The position numbers were made by a program, and so were the translations under genes. From Gordonia alkanivorans NBRC 16433 (GTDB lineage: Bacteria; Actinomycetota; Actinomycetes; Mycobacteriales; Mycobacteriaceae), in contig NZ_BACI01000017.1 of the NCBI RefSeq assembly GCF_000225505.1, positions 1 through 64,000 of the forward strand: a stretch of 64,000 nucleotides of DNA, in the 5' to 3' direction. Below are positions 34,904 through 46,537 of this stretch, in pieces; within the stretch, counting starts at the first letter, position 1, and each line of letters starts with the position of its first letter. A model generated the notes under the pieces. The model was not told where the DNA came from, made no database searches, and was given only the letters and a program-made list of their open reading frames with translations.

Positions 34904-35846
34904 GCGGGCCGAGGCCGGACACGACGAGCAGCTGACCGGAGGCGTCCGGAACGGTGAGGTGCCGAACGAACTCACCGTCCTGTTCGTCACCGGCATGTCC
35001 GGTGCGGGCCGGTCCACAGCGGCCAACGTGCTGGAGGACGACGGCTGGTACGTCGCGGACAACGTTCCGCCGTCGCTGATCTCGACGATGGTCGGGATGG
35101 TGCGGGAGAGCGACCCGACGATCACCCGTCTCGCGATGGTGTTGCGCGCATCCGGCCCCGACCTCGCCCACGAACTCGAACAGCTGCGGGACAACCTCGA
35201 GGAGTCGGGGATTCGTACCCGGCTGCTGTACCTCGACGCGAGCGAGGAGGCGCTGGTCCGTCGCTTCGAGCAGGTGCGTCGCCGACACCCGTTGCAGGGC
35301 AAGGAAACTCTCATCGAGGGCATCGCCCGGGAACGCGCGATCCTGGCGCCGATCAAGAACGTCGCCGACCTCGTCGTGGAGACCTCGGCGCTGACCGCGG
35401 CCAAGCTCCGCTCCGTGGTGGAGGGTGTGTCGCCGGGAGACACCGAACCGCGGCTGAGCATCGCGGTGCAGTCCTTCGGCTTCAAGTACGGACTGCCCAT
35501 CGACTCCGATCTCGTCGCCGACGTGCGGTTCCTGCCCAACCCCCACTGGATCGACGAGCTGCGCGACCACAACGGGCAGGAGGCGCCGGTCCGCGACTAC
35601 GTCCTCGGCCAGCCCGACGCCGGTGACTTCCTCGACCTGTACACCGACCTGGTGTCCATCGTCGGTCGTGGCTACCTGCGAGAAGGTAAGCGCTACATGA
35701 CGATCAGCGTCGGCTGCACCGGCGGTAAACATCGAAGTGTCGCCATCTCCGAGGAGCTCGCACGGCGTCTCCGCAAGGCCGTCGACGACTCCGGCGTGGC
35801 CACCTACGACGTGCGCGTGATGCACCGCGATCTGGGGCGCGAATGA
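34896..35846 (+). CDS. rapZ: RapZ-family P-loop nucleotide-binding protein
   Basis: The 316-aa protein has a P-loop GMSGAGRS at 33-40 and the C-terminal RapZ/YvcJ domain with [20 protein letters not shown] (about residue 260 on) that holds the conserved cysteine and histidine. In E. coli RapZ is an RNA-binding adaptor controlling GlmS; in actinobacteria the role is less clear, though the rapZ-yvcK-whiA cluster is conserved across Gram-positives. The ATG at 34896 overlaps uvrC by 8 nt; a GTG at 34875 in frame is an alternative. The stop overlaps yvcK by ATGA. Confidence 0.92.
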   Translation: MNERAEAGHDEQLTGGVRNGEVPNELTVLFVTGMSGAGRSTAANVLEDDGWYVADNVPPSLISTMVGMVRESDPTITRLAMVLRASGPDLAHELEQLRDNLEESGIRTRLLYLDASEEALVRRFEQVRRRHPLQGKETLIEGIARERAILAPIKNVADLVVETSALTAAKLRSVVEGVSPGDTEPRLSIAVQSFGFKYGLPIDSDLVADVRFLPNPHWIDELRDHNGQEAPVRDYVLGQPDAGDFLDLYTDLVSIVGRGYLREGKRYMTISVGCTGGKHRSVAISEELARRLRKAVDDSGVATYDVRVMHRDLGRE

Positions 35847-36877
35847 CCCAGGAGATCGTCGACCCCAAGATCGTCGCGCTGGGTGGCGGCCACGGCCTGT
35901 ACGCGACGCTGACCGCGATGCGTTACCTGAGTACCGACATCACCGCGGTGGTGACGGTCGCCGACGACGGGGGATCGTCGGGCCGCCTGCGTGCCGAACT
36001 CGGCCTCATCCCGCCGGGAGACCTGCGAATGGCCCTGGCCGCGTTGATGTCCGCGCCCAAGGCGCTCGAGGACTTCCAGACCGCGGGTGACCCCGACACC
36101 CGTCGACGCCACGAACTGTGGGCCGAGGTGCTGCAGCACCGCTTCGGCGGTCGCGGCGCGCTCGCCGGACACCCCATCGGCAATCTGATGCTCGCGGGGC
36201 TCACCGAGGTCCTCGGTGACGCGGTGGCCGCGCTGCAGGAACTCCGGTCGATGTTCGGGATCGTCGGGCAGGTGCTGCCCATGTCGACCGTCCCGCTCGA
36301 CATCGAGGCCGACGTGTCAGGACTCGAGGCGGACCCGCGCATCAGCCGGGAGATCCGCGGACAGGTCGCGGTGGCGACGACGCCCGGCAAGGTGCGTCGC
36401 GTGCGGCTGATCCCCGAGGAACCGCCCGCCTGCGAGAGTGCCGTCGGGGCAATCGAATCCGCCGATCTGGTGATGCTCGGACCCGGCTCCTGGTTCTCCA
36501 GCGTGATCCCGCACGTGCTGGTGCCCGAGCAACTCAAGGCGTTGCAGCGCACCGCCGCCCGCAAGGTGCTGGTGGTCAACCTCGCACCCGAACCGGGGGA
36601 GACCCCGGGGTTCTCGGTGGAGCGGCATCTGCACGTCCTGCACGCCCACGCCGACACCTTCCGCGTCGACAACGTCCTGGTCGACGCGTCGTCGGTGCCC
36701 GCCGGACGCGAACGCGAGCATCTCGTGCGCGCGGCCGGACTCTTCGGCGCCGAACTGAACGTCGGCGATGTCGCGGTACCCGGCCGCCAGGTCCATGACC
36801 CGGCGAAAGTCGCCGCCGTGGTGAACGAACTGTGCGAAGGTGAATCGAACCGTTACGCTGACCGGGCCGACGCCTGA
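35843..36877 (+). CDS. yvcK: YvcK/CuvA UDP-sugar-binding protein
   Basis: A CofD-fold protein of 344 aa that binds UDP-GlcNAc and is needed for cell shape and growth on gluconeogenic carbon; the M. tuberculosis counterpart CuvA (Rv1422) affects wall synthesis. Seen here: the glycine-rich GGGHG at 14-18, the [12 protein letters not shown] segment near 38-49, [11 protein letters not shown] and the [14 protein letters not shown] segment. It is coupled to rapZ and followed by whiA with a 65-nt gap to the chosen whiA start. Confidence 0.93.
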   Translation: MTQEIVDPKIVALGGGHGLYATLTAMRYLSTDITAVVTVADDGGSSGRLRAELGLIPPGDLRMALAALMSAPKALEDFQTAGDPDTRRRHELWAEVLQHRFGGRGALAGHPIGNLMLAGLTEVLGDAVAALQELRSMFGIVGQVLPMSTVPLDIEADVSGLEADPRISREIRGQVAVATTPGKVRRVRLIPEEPPACESAVGAIESADLVMLGPGSWFSSVIPHVLVPEQLKALQRTAARKVLVVNLAPEPGETPGFSVERHLHVLHAHADTFRVDNVLVDASSVPAGREREHLVRAAGLFGAELNVGDVAVPGRQVHDPAKVAAVVNELCEGESNRYADRADA

Positions 36878-36942
36878 CCCAGGCGATGATTCGGCGTTTT
36901 CTTTCAGGGACGTGTGGGCAGTTGACAGGAGGACAGGGACCG

Positions 36943-37926
36943 GTGGCGATGACGGCAGCGGTGAAAGACGAGCTGAGTCGCCTGACGGTGACCCAGGTGA
37001 GTTGCCGGAGAGCCGAGGTGTCGGCCCTGCTGCGTTTCGCCGGCGGCCTGCACATCGTGGCGGGCCGCGTCGTCGTGGAGGCCGAGGTCGACATGGGCAA
37101 TGTCGCGCGGCGCCTACGACGCGAGATCCACGACCTGTTCGGCTACGGCTCCGACGTCCACGTCCTGCGAAGCGGCGGCCTGCGCAAGTCGGCCCGCTAC
37201 ATCGTGCGCATCACCAAGGACGGCGAGGGACTCGCCCGGCAGACCGGCTTGCTCGATCTGCGTGGCCGGCCGGTGCGCGGCCTCCCGGCCCAGGTGGTCG
37301 GCGGTAGCGTCGCCGACGCCGAAGCCGCTTGGCGCGGTGCGTTTCTCGCCCACGGTTCGTTGACCGAACCAGGACGCTCGTCGGCGCTCGAGGTCAGCTG
37401 CCCCGGACCCGAGGCCGCGTTGGCGCTCGTCGGCGCCGCCCGTCGCCTCGGTGTGACCGCGAAGGCGCGCGAGGTCCGCGGCGCCGACCGCGTCGTCATC
37501 CGCGACGGCGAGGCCATCGGCGCGCTGCTCACCCGGATGGGCGCCCACGACACCCGCCTGGTCTGGGAGGAACGCCGCATGCGCCGCGAGGTGCGCGCGA
37601 CCGCGAACCGCCTCGCCAACTTCGACGACGCCAACCTCCGGCGCTCGGCCCGCGCGGCAGTGGCTGCGGCCGCCCGCGTCGAACGCGCCCTGGAGATCCT
37701 CGGTGACGAGGTCCCCGACCATCTCATCGCGGCCGGACAGCTGCGCATCACCCATCGGCAGGCCTCTCTGGAGGAGCTCGGCCAGCTCGCCGACCCGCCG
37801 ATGACCAAGGACGCCGTCGCCGGACGCATCCGCCGGCTGTTGTCGATGGCTGACAAGAAAGCTCGCCAGGACGGCATCCCGGACACCGAATCGGCGGTCA
37901 CCTCAGAGCTGCTCGACGAGGCCTAG
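36943..37926 (+). CDS. whiA: sporulation/cell-division regulator WhiA
   Basis: A DNA-binding protein of 327 aa with a LAGLIDADG-like N-terminal domain (about 10-215, no nuclease residues expected) and a C-terminal helix-turn-helix (near 225-305, [22 protein letters not shown]). The frame opens at 36886, but the GTG at 36943 gives the conserved [14 protein letters not shown] start and has AGGAGG at 36927-36932. In non-sporulating actinobacteria it is an essential growth or division factor. It is the last gene of the uvrC-rapZ-yvcK-whiA run. Confidence 0.94.
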   Translation: MAMTAAVKDELSRLTVTQVSCRRAEVSALLRFAGGLHIVAGRVVVEAEVDMGNVARRLRREIHDLFGYGSDVHVLRSGGLRKSARYIVRITKDGEGLARQTGLLDLRGRPVRGLPAQVVGGSVADAEAAWRGAFLAHGSLTEPGRSSALEVSCPGPEAALALVGAARRLGVTAKAREVRGADRVVIRDGEAIGALLTRMGAHDTRLVWEERRMRREVRATANRLANFDDANLRRSARAAVAAAARVERALEILGDEVPDHLIAAGQLRITHRQASLEELGQLADPPMTKDAVAGRIRRLLSMADKKARQDGIPDTESAVTSELLDEA

Positions 37927-39103
<1,177 letters not shown>

Positions 39104-39140
39104 TCCACTCGTCGTACAACGAAAGAGGAGTCAACGCCTC

Positions 39141-40352
39141 ATGGGTGTTCCCACTCTGAAGAACCTTCTGGAAGAGGGTGTTTCGGGTCGCGGAGTGCTG
39201 GTCCGTTCGGATTTCAACGTCCCGCTCGACGGGTCGACGATCACCGATCCGGGTCGCATCCTCGCCTCGCTGCCCACCCTCAACGCGCTGATCGACGCCG
39301 GCGCCAAGGTGATCATCACCGCCCACCTGGGTCGGCCGAAGGGCGAGCCGGATCCGAAGTTCTCGCTCGCGCCCGTCGCGGCGCGGCTCGGCGAAGAACT
39401 CGGTCGCAACGTGCAGCTCGCCGGTGACGTCGTCGGCACCGACGCGCTCGCCCGCGCCGAGGGTCTCACCGACGGTGACGTCCTGCTCCTGGAGAACATC
39501 CGCTTCGATCCGCGGGAGACCTCCAAGGACGACGCCGAGCGCGAGAAGCTGGCCAAGGCCCTCGTCGAACTCGTCGGCGAGGACGGCGCGTTCGTCTCGG
39601 ACGGCTTCGGAGTGGTCCACCGCAAGCAGGCATCGGTCTACGACGTCGCCAAGCTGCTCCCGCACTACGCGGGAGAGCTGGTGGCGGCCGAGGTCGACGT
39701 CCTGTCGAAGCTCACCGAAGAGGTGACCCGTCCCTACGCGGTCGTCCTCGGTGGCTCGAAGGTCTCCGACAAGCTCGGGGTCATCGAGGCGTTGGCTCCC
39801 AAGGTCGACACGCTCGTCATCGGTGGCGGCATGGCCTTCACCTTCCTGGCCGCACAGGGCCATTCGGTGGGCACCTCGCTGCTGCAGGAAGACCAGATCG
39901 ACGTCTGCAAGAGCCTGCTCGAGCGCTTCGGCGACGTCATCCACCTGCCGGTCGACGTCGTGGTGGCCGACAAGTTCGCCGCCGACGCGGAGGCGAAGAC
40001 CGTCGCCGCCGACGCCATCCCGGACGGCTGGATGGGTCTCGACATCGGACCGGAGTCGGTGAAGCGATTCACCGCGGTCCTCTCGGGCGCCCAGACGATC
40101 TTCTGGAACGGTCCGTCCGGCGTCTTCGAGTTCGAGAAATTCTCGGCCGGCACCCGCGGTGTCGCCGAGGCCATCGCCGGTGCGACCGACAACGGTGCGT
40201 TCACCGTGGTCGGTGGCGGCGACTCGGCTGCCGCGGTGCGGACCCTGGGTCTGCCCGACTCGGACTTCTCGCACATCTCCACCGGAGGTGGCGCATCGCT
40301 GGAGTACCTCGAAGGCAAGGAACTCCCCGGACTGAAGGTGCTGGAGAGCTGA
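39141..40352 (+). CDS. pgk: phosphoglycerate kinase
   Basis: Transfers the acyl phosphate of 1,3-bisphosphoglycerate to ADP. The 403-aa two-domain protein shows [12 protein letters not shown] (about 17-28), [11 protein letters not shown] with the catalytic-side arginine, the hinge, and the nucleotide-binding [13 protein letters not shown] region. AAAGAGGAG lies upstream of the ATG. tpiA follows after 3 nt. Confidence 0.97.
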   Translation: MGVPTLKNLLEEGVSGRGVLVRSDFNVPLDGSTITDPGRILASLPTLNALIDAGAKVIITAHLGRPKGEPDPKFSLAPVAARLGEELGRNVQLAGDVVGTDALARAEGLTDGDVLLLENIRFDPRETSKDDAEREKLAKALVELVGEDGAFVSDGFGVVHRKQASVYDVAKLLPHYAGELVAAEVDVLSKLTEEVTRPYAVVLGGSKVSDKLGVIEALAPKVDTLVIGGGMAFTFLAAQGHSVGTSLLQEDQIDVCKSLLERFGDVIHLPVDVVVADKFAADAEAKTVAADAIPDGWMGLDIGPESVKRFTAVLSGAQTIFWNGPSGVFEFEKFSAGTRGVAEAIAGATDNGAFTVVGGGDSAAAVRTLGLPDSDFSHISTGGGASLEYLEGKELPGLKVLES

Positions 40353-40355
40353 GCC

Positions 40356-41144
40356 ATGGCAACTCGTAAACCGCTCATCGCGGGCAACTGGAAGATGAAC
40401 CTGAACCACCTCGAGGCCATCGCGCTGGTTCAGAAGATCGCCTTCGCCCTGCCGGCGAAGTACTTCGACAAGGTCGACGTGACGGTGATCCCGCCGTTCA
40501 CCGACATCCGCAGCGTGCAGACCGTCGTCGACGGCGACAAGCTGCTGCTCACCTACGGTGCGCAGGATCTGTCGCAGCACGACTCGGGTGCCTACACCGG
40601 GGAGATCAGCGGCGCCTTCCTCGCGAAGCTCGGCTGTACCTTCGTCGTCGTCGGCCACTCGGAGCGACGCACCCTGCACGGTGAGACCGACGAGATCGTG
40701 CTGGCCAAGACCAAGGCCGCGCTCAAGCACGAACTCACCCCGATCGTCTGCATCGGCGAGGGTCTCGAGATCCGCGAGGCCGGCGAGCACGTCGCGTACA
40801 ACGTGGCGCAGCTCAAGGGTTCGCTGGCGGGCCTGTCGGCCGCCGAGATCGCCAAGACCGTCATCGCCTACGAGCCGGTCTGGGCCATCGGCACCGGTCG
40901 CGTGGCCAGTGCCGCCGACGCCCAGGAGGTCTGCAAGGCCATCCGCGAGACCCTCGCGGAGATCGCCGACGCGGAGACCGCGGCCTCGGTCCGCATCCTC
41001 TACGGCGGTTCGGTGAACGCCAAGAACGTCGGCGACATCGTCGGCCAGACCGACGTCGACGGAGCTCTCGTCGGCGGCGCGTCGTTGAAGTCCGACGAGT
41101 TCGCGACGCTGTCGGCGATCGCCGCGGGTGGCCCCTTGCCCTGA
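40356..41144 (+). CDS. tpiA: triosephosphate isomerase
   Basis: Interconverts DHAP and GAP. A 262-aa TIM barrel: GNWKMN with the catalytic lysine near the N-terminus, GHSERR with the catalytic histidine, [10 protein letters not shown] with the catalytic glutamate and flexible loop, and the phosphate-binding YGGSVN and GGAS. The ATG is 3 nt after pgk. Confidence 0.97.
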   Translation: MATRKPLIAGNWKMNLNHLEAIALVQKIAFALPAKYFDKVDVTVIPPFTDIRSVQTVVDGDKLLLTYGAQDLSQHDSGAYTGEISGAFLAKLGCTFVVVGHSERRTLHGETDEIVLAKTKAALKHELTPIVCIGEGLEIREAGEHVAYNVAQLKGSLAGLSAAEIAKTVIAYEPVWAIGTGRVASAADAQEVCKAIRETLAEIADAETAASVRILYGGSVNAKNVGDIVGQTDVDGALVGGASLKSDEFATLSAIAAGGPLP

Positions 41145-41161
41145 CGGGTCACACCCACGCG

Positions 41162-41210
41162 TACACTGTGGCAGGTTGGTGTCGATTTGCGTCGGCACCA
41201 CCTGCCACAG
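41162..41210 (+). promoter_or_regulatory. secG promoter -10 followed by a large imperfect hairpin
   Basis: TACACT (41162-41167) looks like a -10. The segment 41166-41210 then folds into a stem of CTGTGGCAGGTTGGTG against CACCACCTGCCACAG, 15 pairs with one bulge and a 14-nt loop. It is followed by CTGTTTCTCC. The hairpin could terminate tpiA transcription, or sit at the 5' end of the secG mRNA and stabilise or attenuate it. Confidence 0.5.
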
Positions 41211-41248
41211 CTGTTTCTCCAGGTGTTTACGGAAGGGCGTTTCGACTC

Positions 41249-41488
41249 GTGACTGTGCAAGGTGCACTCGACATCGGATTGATCGTGACCAGCGTTCTGC
41301 TGATCGTGCTCGTCCTGCTGCACCGCGGCAAGGGTGGCGGTCTGTCGTCCCTGTTCGGCGGCGGTGTCCAGTCCAGCCTGTCGGGTTCGAGCGTCGTCGA
41401 ACGCAACCTCGACCGGTTGACCATCTTCGTCGGCCTCATCTGGGTGATCTTCATCGTCGGCGTGGGCGTCGACATCAAACTTTCCTGA
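41249..41488 (+). CDS. secG: preprotein translocase subunit SecG
   Basis: Small accessory subunit of the SecYEG channel. The 79-aa protein has two membrane helices (about 9-25 and 58-75) around the conserved GKGGGLSSLFGGGVQSSLSG loop. The frame is open to 41168, but that part falls in the leader hairpin; GTG 41249 matches the family start. Confidence 0.95.
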   Translation: MTVQGALDIGLIVTSVLLIVLVLLHRGKGGGLSSLFGGGVQSSLSGSSVVERNLDRLTIFVGLIWVIFIVGVGVDIKLS

Positions 41489-41510
41489 GTTGGTTTCTGC
41501 TCTGGACCTC

Positions 41511-41535
41511 GGGCGACGCGTGATACGCGTCGCCC
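41511..41535 (+). terminator. hairpin terminator after secG
   Basis: GGGCGACGCGT and ACGCGTCGCCC form a perfect 11-bp stem with a 3-nt loop, 22 nt after the secG stop, followed by GTCGCTTTCC. Confidence 0.8.
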
Positions 41536-41573
41536 GTCGCTTTCCCCGGGATGCCGGACTCCCCTGATCTCGG

Positions 41574-41579
41574 GATACT
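41574..41579 (+). promoter_or_regulatory. -10 hexamer of a leaderless promoter for ppc
   Basis: GATACT is followed by 7 nt and the ATG at 41587. Confidence 0.4.
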
Positions 41580-41586
41580 TGACGGC

Positions 41587-44427
41587 ATGAGTGAAACCGC
41601 CCCCGCCAAGGGAGCCCCGGCCTCGCGTCCGTCCATCTCGATCGTCGACCACATCGTCGTCGACGACGAGGGCCGTGCACTCACCGAACCATTACGCGAG
41701 GACATCCGTCTGCTCGGCGGCATCCTCGGCGAGGTCGTCGCCGAGCATTCCGGCACGGATGTCTTCGATCTCGTCGAGTCCGCCCGGGTCGCCGCTTTCG
41801 GCGTGCGCCGCAACGAGATCGACCGCAACGAGCTCGCCGACATGTTCGTCGACCTCGACGTCGCCACCGCGGTACCCGTCATCCGCGCCTTCAGCCATTT
41901 CGCGCTGCTGGCCAATCTGGCCGAGGACATCCACCGCGAACGCCGCCGCGCCATCCACGTGCGGGCCGGTGACCCGCCGCAGAAGTCCAGCCTGGCCGCC
42001 ACCTACCGTCAGCTCGCCGACGCCGGACTCGGCGACGAGGAGGTCGGCAAGGCACTCGCCGACGCCAACGTCGTCCCGGTCATCACCGCCCACCCGACCG
42101 AGACGCGGCGTCGCACGGTGTTCGAGGCGCAGAACCGCATCACCGAGCTCATGCGCTTCCGCGGTCGCACCGAACTGACCCCCGACGAGGACGCCGAGGT
42201 CACCGAGGCGATCCGGCGCCAGATCCTCACGCTGTGGCAGACCGCTCTCATCCGTCTCGAGCGGCTGACCATCCAGGACGAGATCCGTTCGGGCCTGCGC
42301 TACTACGACGCCTCGTTCTTCGAGGTGGTGCCGGCGATCAACACCTCGGTGCGAGCCGCGCTGCGGTCGGCGTACCCGGACGCGGGTCTCGCCGACGAGC
42401 CGATGATCCGCATGGGGTCCTGGATCGGCGGCGACCGGGACGGCAACCCGTTCGTCACCGCCGAGGTCGTCACCCTGGCCACCACGCTGGCCGCCGCGAC
42501 CGCAGTCGGGCACCACCTCGCCGAACTCGAGAACCTCGCGCAGGAACTGAGTATGTCGGCGCGACTGATCACCGGCACCGAGCCGCTGCTGGCACTCGCC
42601 GGCGCCGATGCCGACGACCCCGGTGTCGACGAGCCGTTCCGGCTCGCGCTGCGGCACATCAGGTCCCGTCTGGCGGCGACGGCGAGGGGCATGTTCGACG
42701 ACGACTTCCTCTCATCGAGCGACCTCTTCCTCGTCGACGGCAAGTCGCCGTATCACGACGCATCGGAACTCCTCGCCGACCTGGACGTCATCGACGCCGC
42801 GCTGCGGGTCAACAACGACGCCACCATCGCCGACGACCGCCTCTTGTCCCTCCGGGAGTCGGTGCGTACCTTCGGTTTCCATCTGTCCGGACTCGACCTG
42901 CGGCAGAACTCCGACATGCACGAGGAGGTCGTCGCCGAACTCCTGGCGTGGGCCGGCGTGCACGCCGACTACGCCTCGCTGGGGGAGGAGGAGCGCGTCG
43001 AGATCCTGTCCGCCGAGCTGCAACGCCGTCGTCCGCTGACCAGTCCCGACGCGGAACTGAGCGAACTGGCGACCAAGGAACTCGGGATCGTGCGGGCTGC
43101 TGCGAAGGCGGTCGCGACGTTCGGACCGGAAGCGGTGCCGAACTACATCATCAGCATGTGCACCTCGGTGAGTGACATGCTCGAGGCCCTGATCCTGCTG
43201 AAGGAGGCCGGTCTCTACGATCCTGGTGCGGCGGGGGAGAACGCGCCGCGCTCGACCGTCCGCGTCGTACCGCTGTTCGAGACGATCGAGGATCTGCAGC
43301 AGGGCGCCACAACGCTGCTCGCCGTTCTCGACGTGCCGTTCTACCGGGCGCTCGTGGAGTCCCAGCACGGCATGCAGGAGATCATGCTCGGCTACTCCGA
43401 CTCCAACAAGGACGGCGGTTACATGGCCGCCAACTGGGCGCTGTACCGCGCCGAACTCGACCTCGTCGAGGCGGCGTCTCGGTCGGGAATCCGGTTGCGG
43501 CTCTTCCACGGTCGCGGTGGCACCGTCGGTCGCGGTGGAGGTCCCAGCTACGATGCGATCCTCGCCCAGCCGCCGGGTGCGGTCCGGGGATCGTTGCGGA
43601 TCACCGAGCAGGGCGAGATCATCGCCGCCAAGTACGCCGAACCGGTGACCGCCCGCCGCAACCTGGAGACGCTGCTGGCCGCGACCATCGAGTCGTCGTT
43701 GCTCGACGTCGAAGGTCTCGGCGACGAATCGGAGTCGGCCTACGAGATCATGGACGACATCGCGGCCAGGGCACGTGCGGCGTACAGCCGTCTGGTGCAC
43801 GAGACACCGGGATTCGTCGAGTACTTCACCACGTCGACGCCGCTGTCGGAGATCGGCGCCCTCAACATCGGCAGCCGCCCGGCGTCACGCAAGCAGACCG
43901 AGAAGATCTCGGATCTCCGAGCGATCCCGTGGGTGCTGTCGTGGACGCAATCACGCGTGATGCTGCCGGGCTGGTACGGCACCGGGTCCGCGTTCGAGGA
44001 GTGGGTCGGCGACGATCCCACCCGCCTCGAGGCCCTGCAGCGCTACTACGAGAAGTGGCCGTTCTTCCGCACCGTCATGTCCAACATGGCGCAGGTGCTG
44101 GCCAAGTCCGACATGGGTCTTGCCGAGCGCTACGCACAGCTGGTTCCCGACGAGCAACTGCGCGACAAGGTGTTCGGCATGATCGTCGACGAGCACGAGC
44201 GCACGATCGCCATGTGCGCCGAGATCACCGGCACCGACGACCTGTTGCACGACAACGCAGCCCTGAAACGTTCGGTCTACAACCGTTTTCCGTATCTCGA
44301 GCCCCTCAACCTGCTGCAGGTGGAGCTGCTTCGCCGGTTCCGTGCGGGGGAGGACACTCCGCTGGTGCGCCGCGGTATCCAGCTCACCATGAACGGTCTG
44401 GCGACGGCGCTGCGGAACTCGGGTTAG
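41587..44427 (+). CDS. ppc: phosphoenolpyruvate carboxylase
   Basis: Carboxylates PEP to oxaloacetate, replenishing the TCA cycle. The 946-aa protein has catalytic H169 in [13 protein letters not shown], the [14 protein letters not shown] loop, the [12 protein letters not shown] motif and [14 protein letters not shown]. The C-terminus RNSG differs slightly from the usual RNTG. The gene is next to secG as in many actinobacteria but is missing from M. tuberculosis. It ends tail to tail with ppnP, 16 nt apart. Confidence 0.96.
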   Translation: MSETAPAKGAPASRPSISIVDHIVVDDEGRALTEPLREDIRLLGGILGEVVAEHSGTDVFDLVESARVAAFGVRRNEIDRNELADMFVDLDVATAVPVIRAFSHFALLANLAEDIHRERRRAIHVRAGDPPQKSSLAATYRQLADAGLGDEEVGKALADANVVPVITAHPTETRRRTVFEAQNRITELMRFRGRTELTPDEDAEVTEAIRRQILTLWQTALIRLERLTIQDEIRSGLRYYDASFFEVVPAINTSVRAALRSAYPDAGLADEPMIRMGSWIGGDRDGNPFVTAEVVTLATTLAAATAVGHHLAELENLAQELSMSARLITGTEPLLALAGADADDPGVDEPFRLALRHIRSRLAATARGMFDDDFLSSSDLFLVDGKSPYHDASELLADLDVIDAALRVNNDATIADDRLLSLRESVRTFGFHLSGLDLRQNSDMHEEVVAELLAWAGVHADYASLGEEERVEILSAELQRRRPLTSPDAELSELATKELGIVRAAAKAVATFGPEAVPNYIISMCTSVSDMLEALILLKEAGLYDPGAAGENAPRSTVRVVPLFETIEDLQQGATTLLAVLDVPFYRALVESQHGMQEIMLGYSDSNKDGGYMAANWALYRAELDLVEAASRSGIRLRLFHGRGGTVGRGGGPSYDAILAQPPGAVRGSLRITEQGEIIAAKYAEPVTARRNLETLLAATIESSLLDVEGLGDESESAYEIMDDIAARARAAYSRLVHETPGFVEYFTTSTPLSEIGALNIGSRPASRKQTEKISDLRAIPWVLSWTQSRVMLPGWYGTGSAFEEWVGDDPTRLEALQRYYEKWPFFRTVMSNMAQVLAKSDMGLAERYAQLVPDEQLRDKVFGMIVDEHERTIAMCAEITGTDDLLHDNAALKRSVYNRFPYLEPLNLLQVELLRRFRAGEDTPLVRRGIQLTMNGLATALRNSG

Positions 44428-44444
44428 CCCGGAGCGGCTGGGCT
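44426..44444. terminator. weak bidirectional hairpin between ppc and ppnP
   Basis: AGCCC and GGGCT can pair across a 9-nt loop and overlap both stop codons. Short stem, so only a candidate. Confidence 0.25.
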
Positions 44445-44764
44445 CAGCCGTAGTGGCAGACGTAGCTGACGGGGTCGGTGACCTCGATGTCGAACGAGGA
44501 GTTGCCGGGCACCGAGAACGAGTCGCCTGCGCCGTAGGAGGTCCAGTCCTCGCTGCCGGCGAGCCGCACCCGGCAGGCGCCGCTGTGGAGTTCCATGATC
44601 TCGGGTGCGCCGGTGCCGAAGTTCAGTGTCGCGGGCAGGATCACACCGGCCGACTTACGGGTGCCGTCGGCGAGGTGGAACGTGTGGCTCACGCACTTGC
44701 CGTCGAAGTAGACGTTGGCGCGAGGGTCGAGGGTCACGTTCGCGTAGGTCGAGGTATCGGTCAC
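44444..44764 (-). CDS. ppnP: pyrimidine/purine nucleoside phosphorylase, PpnP/DUF1255 cupin
   Basis: A small cupin (106 aa) of the PpnP family, shown in E. coli to phosphorylise several nucleosides. Family features present: [37 protein letters not shown] and the C-terminal [12 protein letters not shown] and PVSYVCHY. An ATG lies at 44770 in frame, but the TAGGCT hexamer ends only 2 nt before it; the GTG at 44764, 8 nt from the hexamer, fits the leaderless pattern better. Both give almost the same protein. Role here is probably nucleoside salvage. Confidence 0.82.
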   Translation of the reverse strand: MTDTSTYANVTLDPRANVYFDGKCVSHTFHLADGTRKSAGVILPATLNFGTGAPEIMELHSGACRVRLAGSEDWTSYGAGDSFSVPGNSSFDIEVTDPVSYVCHYG

Positions 44765-44772
44765 GAGCATCG

Positions 44773-44778
44773 AGCCTA
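44773..44778 (-). promoter_or_regulatory. -10 hexamer of a leaderless promoter for ppnP
   Basis: On the minus strand TAGGCT ends at 44773 and is followed by 8 nt and GTG 44764. Confidence 0.4.
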
Positions 44779-44792
44779 GCGTGAGCCCGGAA

Positions 44793-45530
44793 TCACTTGA
44801 GCCGGGAGGCCGCGTCCTCGTCGAGGAACCAGATGGTCTCCTCGGTGCCGTGGGCGCCGGCGCAGGGCCAGTCCGCGGGGTCGGCACCGTTGTGGGCAGC
44901 GACGACGGCCTCGGCCTTGTCGGCGCCGGCGACGAGGAACCAGACGTTGCGCGACCGGTTGACCACGGGCAGTGTCAAGGTGAGCCGACGCGGCGGCGGC
45001 TTGGGCGAATCCTCCACGGCGACAACCGACTTCTCGGTTTCCGCGGTGGCCGCGGTGTGCGGGAAGAGTGAGTTGATGTGGCCTTCGCCGCCCATTCCCA
45101 GAAGGTGAAGATCGAACTCCGGGGCAATGCCGTCAGAGGAGCGGCCGGCCAGGGTTGCCGCGTAATCGGCTGCCGCGGCGTCGATGTCGTCGCCGAACGG
45201 GCCGTCGGACGGGGCCATCGGGAAGACCCGCGACGGGTCGACCGGCACCTTGTCGAGCAGGGCTTCGCGGGCCTGTCCGGAGTTGCGTTCCGGGTCGTCG
45301 GCCGGTACGAATCGGTCGTCGCCCCAGTACAGGTCGACTCGCGACCAGTCGATCGTGCCGCTGTCGGCGGCCAGGGCCGACAGAATGCCGATCCCGTTGC
45401 TGCCGCCGGTCAGGACGATGCTCGCGACGTCGCGTTCGGCCTGTGCGCGGGTCACCAGGTCGATGAAGCGAGCGGCCGCGGTCACGACCAGTTCCTGCTT
45501 GGACTCGAAGACCAGCGTCTCGTTGGCCAC
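44793..45530 (-). CDS. pgl: 6-phosphogluconolactonase
   Basis: Hydrolyses 6-phosphogluconolactone made by Zwf. The 245-aa DevB-type protein has the nucleotide/sugar-phosphate [14 protein letters not shown] loop, [27 protein letters not shown], and [16 protein letters not shown], where Glu-Gly-His stands for the more usual Asp-Gly-His. The GTG at 45530 ([10 protein letters not shown]) lies 5 nt after the opcA stop. It is the last gene of the minus-strand tkt-tal-zwf-opcA-pgl operon. Confidence 0.94.
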   Translation of the reverse strand: MANETLVFESKQELVVTAAARFIDLVTRAQAERDVASIVLTGGSNGIGILSALAADSGTIDWSRVDLYWGDDRFVPADDPERNSGQAREALLDKVPVDPSRVFPMAPSDGPFGDDIDAAAADYAATLAGRSSDGIAPEFDLHLLGMGGEGHINSLFPHTAATAETEKSVVAVEDSPKPPPRRLTLTLPVVNRSRNVWFLVAGADKAEAVVAAHNGADPADWPCAGAHGTEETIWFLDEDAASRLK

Positions 45531-45535
45531 GTCTT

Positions 45536-46537
45536 TCACTCTTTTCCGTCGGATGCGGCTGAATCGCTCTGCTGTGCGGCGTGTTCGACAGCGGCTCGCA
45601 TGTCGGCGCGGAGGAGTGCCTCCTGCTCCGGTGAGATCCGCTCCACGTCGGCGACACCGGCCAACGCCGAGGCGTACACCTCGTCGACGTCGAGACGGCG
45701 CAACTCCTCGGCGATGCACACCGGCAGCGAGCGCGGCGTCATCGCGATCTTCCCGTCCGGCTTGCCGGGTGCGGTCAGGACGGCGTTGTTGCTCTCGTCG
45801 ACGGCCAGCACGGTGTCGCCGTCGGTCCGGACGAGTCGAACCTCGAAGCTGCCGGTGAACCTGCGCGTGGGGACGCCCAGCGCGGACCGCAGCCAGCCGG
45901 CGAGCAGGTCGATGGCCGGACTGCGATCGGGTCCGGTCACATCGATCTCGAGGACCGGGGTGAACGGAGGACGATCGAGTGCCGAAGCGAGGATCGCCCG
46001 CCACGGGGTGAGCTGGGTCCAGGCGATGTCGGTGTCACCGGGCGAGTACCCGGCGAGACGACGTTTGAGGACGGTGTTCAGGCCGGGGTCGCGATTGGCG
46101 TCCATGATCCGGCGGCGGCCCAGCGTGCCGAGCGGATCGGATGCCGGCCGCGCGGGACCGATACTCGGCCACCAGGTGACCACCGGGGTGTCCGGCAGCA
46201 GGAAGGGGATCACCACTGCGTGTGCGTGGTCGGCCATGTCGCCGGCCAGAGACAGCACGATGACCTCCGACGCGCCGGCATCGCCGCCGACGCGGATCTC
46301 GGCGTCCATCCGGGAACGCGCATGGCGCACACCGCGGGAGACGACGATGACGCGGCTGGGATGCTCGCGGCTCGCGGCGATCGCGGCCTCGATGGCGCCT
46401 TCGGTGGGTTCGTCGTGTTCGGCACAGACGACCAGCGTGAGCACGCGACCGCTGTTGACCGAACCCTCGGTCTCGTGGAGCGTGACCAGTCGCTTGGCGA
46501 CTTCCCGGCTCGACGTGTCGGGCAGGTTGACGATCAT
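45536..46537 (-). CDS. opcA: glucose-6-phosphate dehydrogenase assembly protein OpcA
   Basis: OpcA promotes the active oligomer of Zwf; in Corynebacterium it behaves almost as a subunit. The 333-aa protein begins MIVNLPDTSSREVAKRLV and has the family segments around TPVVTWWPSIGP and DIAWTQLTPWRAILA. Its ATG overlaps the zwf stop (ATGA), so the two are made together. A much longer frame running up to 47392 is antisense-like read-through and is not the gene. Confidence 0.94.
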   Translation of the reverse strand: MIVNLPDTSSREVAKRLVTLHETEGSVNSGRVLTLVVCAEHDEPTEGAIEAAIAASREHPSRVIVVSRGVRHARSRMDAEIRVGGDAGASEVIVLSLAGDMADHAHAVVIPFLLPDTPVVTWWPSIGPARPASDPLGTLGRRRIMDANRDPGLNTVLKRRLAGYSPGDTDIAWTQLTPWRAILASALDRPPFTPVLEIDVTGPDRSPAIDLLAGWLRSALGVPTRRFTGSFEVRLVRTDGDTVLAVDESNNAVLTAPGKPDGKIAMTPRSLPVCIAEELRRLDVDEVYASALAGVADVERISPEQEALLRADMRAAVEHAAQQSDSAASDGKE

